Shown here piece after piece: positions 58,604-64,000 of a stretch of 64,000 bases of DNA (positions within the stretch are counted from its first letter, which is position 1; each line of letters opens with the position of its first letter). Source of the DNA: Mucilaginibacter sp. 14171R-50 (GTDB lineage Bacteria > Bacteroidota > Bacteroidia > Sphingobacteriales > Sphingobacteriaceae); the NCBI RefSeq assembly GCF_010093045.1, contig NZ_CP048115.1, positions 1,240,001 through 1,304,000 of the forward strand, in the 5' to 3' direction. The notes below the pieces were generated by a model. That model was not told the DNA's origin. It did not search any database and saw only the letters and a list, made by a program, of their open reading frames with translations. A program made the position numbers and the translations under genes.

Positions 58604-60523
58604 ATGGACAATTTGATCTGGCTTATTCCTGTACTACCCTTAGCCGGTTTTGTTATTAACGGACTGGGGCGCAATACGTTACCGAAGAACCTTATCGGGG
58701 CTATCGGTAGTTTGCTGGTATTGGTATCGTTTGGTATAAGCGTTGCTACATTCTTTCAGATAAAAAACTCGGGTATGCCCGTTGAGGTTACCCTGTTTGA
58801 CTGGATAGCCGTTGGCGATTTTCATATTCCATTCGCGTTCCTTGTAGATCAGCTAAGCTCCATTATGCTGCTGATCATCACCGGCGTGGGTTTCCTTATC
58901 CATTTATACTCTATTGGCTACATGCACGATGATAACGGCTTTGGTAAATTCTTTGCATACCTTAACCTGTTCGTTTTCTTCATGCTGCTGCTGGTAATGG
59001 GCAGCAACTATTTGGTAATGTTTATTGGCTGGGAAGGCGTGGGCTTATGCTCATACCTGCTTATCGGTTTCTGGTACACTAACCCAAGCTATGCCGATGC
59101 TGCCAAAAAAGCCTTCGTAATGAACCGTATCGGCGACCTTGGTTTCCTGATCGGTATTTTTCTTTTAATGAATACGTTTGGCAGTGTTGCTTTTAATGAT
59201 ATTTTCCCTAAGGCTACCGGAGCGGTTGCCGCCGGTGCGCCGATTGTTTTAATTACGATGTTATTATTTGTGGGTGCTGTTGGTAAATCGGCACAGCTGC
59301 CGTTGTTCACCTGGCTGCCCGATGCCATGGCAGGCCCAACACCGGTATCGGCACTCATACATGCGGCTACCATGGTTACTGCAGGTATCTACATGATAGC
59401 CCGCTCAAACATCTTGTTTACACTGGCGCCCGATACCATGGAAGTGATTGCCATTATTGGTTTGGCTACTGCAGCATTCGCGGCGTTAATTGCGCTTACG
59501 CAAACGGATATTAAAAAGGTGCTGGCATACTCAACAGTATCGCAGCTGGGCTATATGTTTTTGGGTTTGGGCGTAGGCGCTTACACAGGCGCTTTCTTCC
59601 ATGTGTTAACACACGCCTTCTTTAAAGCATTATTGTTCCTGGGTGCAGGCTCGGTTATCCACGCCATGGGCGGCGAGCAGGATATGCGCAAAATGGGCGG
59701 GTTAAAGGGTAAAATAAAAGTAACCTTCATTACCATGCTGGTAGGCACTATTGCTATCGCCGGTATCCCGCCGTTCTCGGGTTTCTTCTCAAAAGACGAA
59801 ATTTTGGCTGCGGCTTTCGCGCATAGCACCACTTTTTATGTAGTGGGTGTTATCACTGCCGGTTTAACCTCATTCTATATGTTCAGGATGATGTACCTTA
59901 CCTTCTGGGGGAAGTTCCGCGGGACGCACGAGCAGGAACATCATGTACACGAGTCGCCTGCTAACATGACCATCCCGTTGATCATCCTGGCCATACTATC
60001 AGCCGTTGCAGGTATGATTGGCGTACCGGCGGTTTTAGGCGGTCATCACGAATTGGGCGCTTACCTTGCCCCCGTATTTGAAGCATCAAACAAAATATTA
60101 GGCGAGCATGAGTTAAGCCACAGCACCGAATGGGTGTTAATGGGTGCGTCGGTGCTTTTGGCGCTGATAGCTATGGGCCTTGCTTACAATAAATACGTAT
60201 CAAAAAGCCATGTACCGGTATCCGATGAAGCAGAGCGCCCGGCACTGGCGAACCTGTCGTACCATAAATTTTATATCGACGAATTGTACGATAAGGTTAT
60301 CCGTAAGCCGCTGGATGCTATATCAGTGTTCTTCTACAAAGTAGTAGAGCAGTTAGGTATTGATGGCTTTGTTAACGGACTTGGCAAAAGCACATTAGAT
60401 ACAAGCAAGGGCCTGCGCCTGCTGCAAACAGGTAACGTAGGTTTTTACATATTTATGATGGTGTTAGGTATTATCGCCATTTTGGTATACAGTTTAATTA
60501 AAATAAATGCGCTTGGCGTTTAA
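58604..60523 (+). CDS. nuoL: NADH-quinone oxidoreductase subunit L
   Basis: 639 residues, the largest antiporter-like subunit. Features are GWEGVGLCSYLLIGFW, MNRIGDLGFL, LPDAMAGPTPVSALIHAATMVTAG, the conserved His-rich VLTHAFFKALLFLGAGSVIH and a long C-terminal region with the lateral helix. It pumps protons. Confidence 0.97.
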   Translation: MDNLIWLIPVLPLAGFVINGLGRNTLPKNLIGAIGSLLVLVSFGISVATFFQIKNSGMPVEVTLFDWIAVGDFHIPFAFLVDQLSSIMLLIITGVGFLIHLYSIGYMHDDNGFGKFFAYLNLFVFFMLLLVMGSNYLVMFIGWEGVGLCSYLLIGFWYTNPSYADAAKKAFVMNRIGDLGFLIGIFLLMNTFGSVAFNDIFPKATGAVAAGAPIVLITMLLFVGAVGKSAQLPLFTWLPDAMAGPTPVSALIHAATMVTAGIYMIARSNILFTLAPDTMEVIAIIGLATAAFAALIALTQTDIKKVLAYSTVSQLGYMFLGLGVGAYTGAFFHVLTHAFFKALLFLGAGSVIHAMGGEQDMRKMGGLKGKIKVTFITMLVGTIAIAGIPPFSGFFSKDEILAAAFAHSTTFYVVGVITAGLTSFYMFRMMYLTFWGKFRGTHEQEHHVHESPANMTIPLIILAILSAVAGMIGVPAVLGGHHELGAYLAPVFEASNKILGEHELSHSTEWVLMGASVLLALIAMGLAYNKYVSKSHVPVSDEAERPALANLSYHKFYIDELYDKVIRKPLDAISVFFYKVVEQLGIDGFVNGLGKSTLDTSKGLRLLQTGNVGFYIFMMVLGIIAILVYSLIKINALGV

Positions 60524-60531
60524 GATATAAA

Positions 60532-61998
60532 ATGACGGTTAGTATTTTACTTTTTTTACCGGTAGTAGCAGCACTTTTAGTGCTCTTGTTTAAGAACGGG
60601 GCAGCAAAGCACGCGGCATTATTCTTCTCTGTTGTGGAGCTTGCGCTTGCCATTTATTTCCTTGCGGGCTTTGTGCCCGATGCATCGGTACAATATGGCG
60701 TTGACGCACCCTGGATACCGCAAATGGGTGTGCATTTTACAGCCGGGATAGATGGTATCAGTATGATAATGGTTTTGCTGAGCACCGTACTGGTACCGCT
60801 TATCATTTTAACCACATACAAGCACCAGTACAAAAACGCTAAGGCGTTTTACGCGCTGATACTGTTTATGCAGGCGGGTATGCTCACGGTATTTACAGCG
60901 CTTGATGGATTTTTATTTTACGTAGGCTGGGAAGCGGCACTGATACCTATTTATTTTATCTGCGCTTTGTGGGGCGGCGAAAACCGCATCCGCATCACCA
61001 TTAAATTTTTTATTTATACGTTCGCGGGGTCTTTATTTATGCTGTTAGGCATCATTTACCTGGCCCTGCAAACCCCGGGCGGTATTTACGATCTGAGGAG
61101 TTTTAACGATCTGAATCTTACTTTAACCCAGCAATCATGGGTATTCTGGGCATTTTTTGCAGCCTTTGCTATCAAGATGCCGGTATTTCCGTTCCACACG
61201 TGGCAGCCTGATACTTATACTGAAGCGCCCTCGGCAGGTACCATGATGCTATCCGGTATTATGCTAAAAATGGGTATTTACGGTGTTATCCGCTGGCTGA
61301 TACCAAACGCGCCTGCGGGTTTCCTGCAATGGCAAAATCTGGTTATCATATTAGCGGTAATTGGTATTGTTTACGCTTCGCTGATAGCTTTTAACCAAAA
61401 GGATGGTAAGCGCCTGGTAGCATACTCGTCAATAGCGCACGTAGGCCTTATTGCTGCCGGAATCTTCGCCTGGACAACACAAGGTGTACAAGGTGCCATG
61501 ATCCAAATGCTTAGTCACGGTATAAACGTGGTGGGGATGTTCTTTATATGGGATATTATCAGCCGCCGGTTAAACACCCGAGACATTGGCCAGATGGGTG
61601 GTATCGCTAAAGTAGCGCCTCATTTCTCGATAGTGTTTTTAATAATCGTGTTAGGCACGGTTGCTCTTCCGTTGACCAACGGTTTTGTGGGCGAGTTTTT
61701 ATTGCTGAAAGGCGTTTATAACTATAACATTTGGTTTGCGGCAGTTGCCGGCTTAACCATCATATTTGGCGCGGTATATATGCTGCGTATGTACAAGAAC
61801 GTAATGCAAGGCGAGACGAATGAACTGACAGCCATATTCGCCGACATCAGCGGTTCAGAAAAACTGGTGCTTGGGATTATATGCGTGTTGATCATTGGCA
61901 TCGGTGTATACCCGCAGCCTATATTGCATATATCAGAAGCAGCGGTAACAAATTTGGTGAACACGGTAAGTGCGAAGTTTGCTATGGGGAAATTCTAA
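60532..61998 (+). CDS. nuoM: NADH-quinone oxidoreductase subunit M
   Basis: 488 residues, antiporter-like. Identified by TAGIDGISMIMVLLSTVLVPL, FYVGWEAALIPIYF, PVFPFHTWQPDTYTEAPSAGTMMLSGIMLKMG and YSSIAHVG. It lies 8 bases after nuoL. Confidence 0.97.
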   Translation: MTVSILLFLPVVAALLVLLFKNGAAKHAALFFSVVELALAIYFLAGFVPDASVQYGVDAPWIPQMGVHFTAGIDGISMIMVLLSTVLVPLIILTTYKHQYKNAKAFYALILFMQAGMLTVFTALDGFLFYVGWEAALIPIYFICALWGGENRIRITIKFFIYTFAGSLFMLLGIIYLALQTPGGIYDLRSFNDLNLTLTQQSWVFWAFFAAFAIKMPVFPFHTWQPDTYTEAPSAGTMMLSGIMLKMGIYGVIRWLIPNAPAGFLQWQNLVIILAVIGIVYASLIAFNQKDGKRLVAYSSIAHVGLIAAGIFAWTTQGVQGAMIQMLSHGINVVGMFFIWDIISRRLNTRDIGQMGGIAKVAPHFSIVFLIIVLGTVALPLTNGFVGEFLLLKGVYNYNIWFAAVAGLTIIFGAVYMLRMYKNVMQGETNELTAIFADISGSEKLVLGIICVLIIGIGVYPQPILHISEAAVTNLVNTVSAKFAMGKF

Positions 61999-62012
61999 AA
62001 GAATTTATATAA

Positions 62013-63392
62013 ATGACCACTCTAATAATCATATCTGTTTTACCCATCGTAATATTATACCTGGGTTTATATAAAGTTCAGAAAGCTTTATTGCCGGTGA
62101 CCGTTATTGGTTTGCTTGCGGCTTTGGGCGCGGCAGTAGCCCAATGGGGCAATAACGCAGTGCCGATCTATCATGGTATGATGTTGTTCAACAACTTTTC
62201 TATTGCATTCTCGGTGGTAAGTATTACGTCTACCATATTGATATTGCTGCTTTCCAAAGGGTATTTCGACAGGATAAGCAACCACATTGCTGAATACTAC
62301 GCCATAATATTATTCTCGTTAGCAGGTATAATTGTTATGGTGTCGTACCATAACCTCGCCATGCTGTTCATCGGTATCGAGATCATGTCGGTTAGTTTGT
62401 ATATACTGGCAGGAATACGTAAAAAAGATTTTGCTTCAAATGAAGCAGCATTGAAATATTTTTTGATGGGTGCGTTTTCGACCGGTTTCCTGCTGTTTGG
62501 CATTACGCTGATTTATGGCTCTTCGGGATCGTTCGACCTGGATGGCATCCGCGATTGGGTATTAACCAATCCCCGTAATACCGATCCGTTGTTTTATACC
62601 GGGATTATGCTTGTTATTGTTGGCCTTTGCTTTAAGGTTGGCGCGGCGCCGTTCCATTTTTGGACACCGGATGTGTATGAAGGTTCGCCTTCGTTGATCA
62701 CACTGTTCATGTCTACTGTAGTTAAGGTAGCAGGTATAGTTGCATTCCTACGATTATTCTCGGCATGTTTTTCGACCATCAGCAGTTTTTGGACACCTGT
62801 ATTGCTAACCATTACCATTGCAACCCTGCTTATTGGCAATATAACGGCACTGTACCAGCAAAGCTTTAAACGCATGATGGCTTTTTCCAGCATTTCACAT
62901 GCTGGTTACCTGTTATTCGCTATTGTAGCATTAGGTGCGGCATCTGCTAATTCGGTGCTCATATACGGCGCGGCTTATACTGTAGCTTCAATTATCGCTT
63001 TTGGGGCGTTTATCCTGGTAAAACAACAAACCAGGAGTGATAGCTTCGAGGCCTTTAACGGGCTTGGTAAAACTAATCCGTTTTTAGCGTTTGTGCTTAC
63101 CATAAGTATGTTATCATTAGCAGGGATACCGCTTACTGCTGGCTTTATAGGTAAATTCTTCATGTTCTCTGGTGCGCTGGCACATTATAATACCTGGTTG
63201 GTAATTGTTGCAGTAGTTAATGCCATGATCAGCATCTTCTATTATTTCAGGGTAATAATTGCGATGTATTTCCGCAGCGCCGAGCGTGCCGAGGTTGAAG
63301 TGCCTGCCTATTACAAGTTTGTTTTGGGCTTTTCGGCTATCGCAACTATCGTTATCGGGGTATACCCGTCGTTTATATCCGCCCTTATTTAA
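62013..63392 (+). CDS. nuoN: NADH-quinone oxidoreductase subunit N
   Basis: 459 residues, the third antiporter-like subunit. Motifs are GIEIMSVSLYILAG, NEAALKYFLMGAFSTGFLLFG, APFHFWTPDVYEGSP and MAFSSISHAGYLL. It completes the 14-gene nuo set. Confidence 0.97.
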   Translation: MTTLIIISVLPIVILYLGLYKVQKALLPVTVIGLLAALGAAVAQWGNNAVPIYHGMMLFNNFSIAFSVVSITSTILILLLSKGYFDRISNHIAEYYAIILFSLAGIIVMVSYHNLAMLFIGIEIMSVSLYILAGIRKKDFASNEAALKYFLMGAFSTGFLLFGITLIYGSSGSFDLDGIRDWVLTNPRNTDPLFYTGIMLVIVGLCFKVGAAPFHFWTPDVYEGSPSLITLFMSTVVKVAGIVAFLRLFSACFSTISSFWTPVLLTITIATLLIGNITALYQQSFKRMMAFSSISHAGYLLFAIVALGAASANSVLIYGAAYTVASIIAFGAFILVKQQTRSDSFEAFNGLGKTNPFLAFVLTISMLSLAGIPLTAGFIGKFFMFSGALAHYNTWLVIVAVVNAMISIFYYFRVIIAMYFRSAERAEVEVPAYYKFVLGFSAIATIVIGVYPSFISALI

Positions 63393-63419
63393 TACGGGGC
63401 CGGGCTAAAACAGAAAGAA

Positions 63420-63447
63420 AGTCCTCTCCTTTGAAGCGGATTAGGTA
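63420..63447. repeat. Degenerate repeat fragment after nuoN
   Basis: AGTCCTCTCCTTTGAAGCGG resembles the inner hairpin of the element at 28764-28850 (TCCCTCTCCTTTGGAGAGG) but the stem is broken. No clear terminator was found after nuoN. Confidence 0.35.
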
Positions 63448-63489
63448 ATACAATTCCATTTAATATTTGTAGTTTTACGGATATAGTTA

Positions 63490-64000
63490 ATGGAAAACTT
63501 TTGGGAATACCTTCAAAATTTAACCGACGCACAGTCTATTTTAAGCAGTGGTGGCTTTTACCTTTTGCTTATAGTGGTATATGCCGAAACCGGGTTATTC
63601 TTTGGTTTCTTCTTACCGGGCGATTATTTGCTGTTTCTGGCAGGCCTGCTAAGCGCTGCCGGCATAATACATGTGCCCATTTATACCTTAGTGCTTTCGC
63701 TTATAGCGGCGGGCATTTTGGGTAACTATACCGGCTATTGGTTTGGCTATCGCACGGGGCCGGTGCTATTCAACAAAAACGACTCCTTTTTTTTTAAAAA
63801 GCGGTACATAGCCGTTGCCGAAGAGTTTTATGCCAAGTACGGTGGCATGGCCTTGATTTTAGGCAGATTTTTCCCCATAGTTAGAACATTTGCCCCTATA
63901 TTTGCAGGTGTTGTAAGGGTTGACCTTAAAAAGTTTACCATTTACAATATTATTGGCAGCGTAGCCTGGGTAACCATTTTAACTTTAGCCGGTTATTTTT
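63490..64000 (+). CDS. DedA/SNARE-associated family membrane protein (truncated by window edge)
   Basis: 170 residues are visible, beginning MENFWEYLQNLTDAQ. DedA features are ETGLFFGFFLPGDYLLFLAG, the basic segment, and FAPIFAGVVR preceded by GRFFPIVRT with its conserved arginines. DedA proteins are undecaprenyl-phosphate or phospholipid flippase-related and help keep membrane potential and envelope integrity. The C-terminal helices lie beyond the window. Confidence 0.9.
   Translation, partial: MENFWEYLQNLTDAQSILSSGGFYLLLIVVYAETGLFFGFFLPGDYLLFLAGLLSAAGIIHVPIYTLVLSLIAAGILGNYTGYWFGYRTGPVLFNKNDSFFFKKRYIAVAEEFYAKYGGMALILGRFFPIVRTFAPIFAGVVRVDLKKFTIYNIIGSVAWVTILTLAGYF

Noticed and set aside
1..64000. 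tRNA, rRNA, IS element, prophage or defence island
   Set aside because: No T-loop-like sequences with flanking stems, no transposase, integrase, phage or defence protein families were recognised on either strand.

Overview
The window is chromosomal DNA from a Bacteroidetes bacterium, most likely family Sphingobacteriaceae (Mucilaginibacter- or Pedobacter-like). This is inferred from promoters of the TAnnTTTG type, few Shine-Dalgarno sequences, the futalosine (mqn) menaquinone route, a Ton system with two ExbD proteins, a short NuoG, and the protein families present. No rRNA, tRNA, IS element, prophage, CRISPR or defence island was seen. The gene content is mostly core metabolism.

Layout. 1-2.2 kb: end of trpE, then trpG and trpC, with no trpD between them. 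2.4-10.5 kb: hflX, peptidase T, a small beta-barrel protein, an MmcQ/YjbR-like protein, an M14 carboxypeptidase overlapping a rhomboid protease, an unknown conserved protein and a dipeptide epimerase. 10.7-15.7 kb: amtB with a terminator-bearing leader, dinB, a thiamine-pyrophosphokinase-like protein and a Gly/Tyr-rich secreted protein. 15.9-21.8 kb (minus): a very large NtrY-like histidine kinase, fabD, folE and a QueD-like gene. 21.8-23.4 kb: mqnB-mqnD. 23.7-26.1 kb (minus): a TlpA-like thioredoxin and an acyl-CoA dehydrogenase. 26.7-32.6 kb: an M13 peptidase lipoprotein, pnuC-nadR-like NAD salvage pair, and an ECF sigma/anti-sigma/adhesin-like operon. 32.7-42.1 kb: TerC, Tex, an outer-membrane protein plus DtxR-family regulator behind a palindromic operator, a divergent EamA/CGNR pair, metK under a SAM riboswitch, a lipid kinase and a SUI1-like factor. 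42.2-50 kb: pckA and a Ton-motor cluster (exbB-exbD-exbD-tonB-small membrane protein-PstS-like lipoprotein-TPR). 50-63.4 kb: a complete 14-gene nuo operon (nuoA-N), then the start of a DedA gene.

The genes connect in places. mqnB/mqnD contribute to the menaquinone that Nuo complex I would reduce, and the resulting proton motive force would power the Ton motor. PnuC and the NadR-like kinase feed the NAD pool that complex I uses.

The most striking non-coding signal is a set of palindromic repeat elements of several unrelated families. Some sit between genes, including three inside the nuo operon. Some run into coding sequence: the trpG N-terminus, an internal segment of mqnD, and the pnuC/nadR junction. 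One appears to supply a promoter -33 element. A second theme is the number of genes whose TAnnTTTG box lies only 2-8 bases before the start codon, which predicts leaderless or near-leaderless mRNAs. No clearly new multi-gene system is evident. The candidates worth testing are listed as findings.
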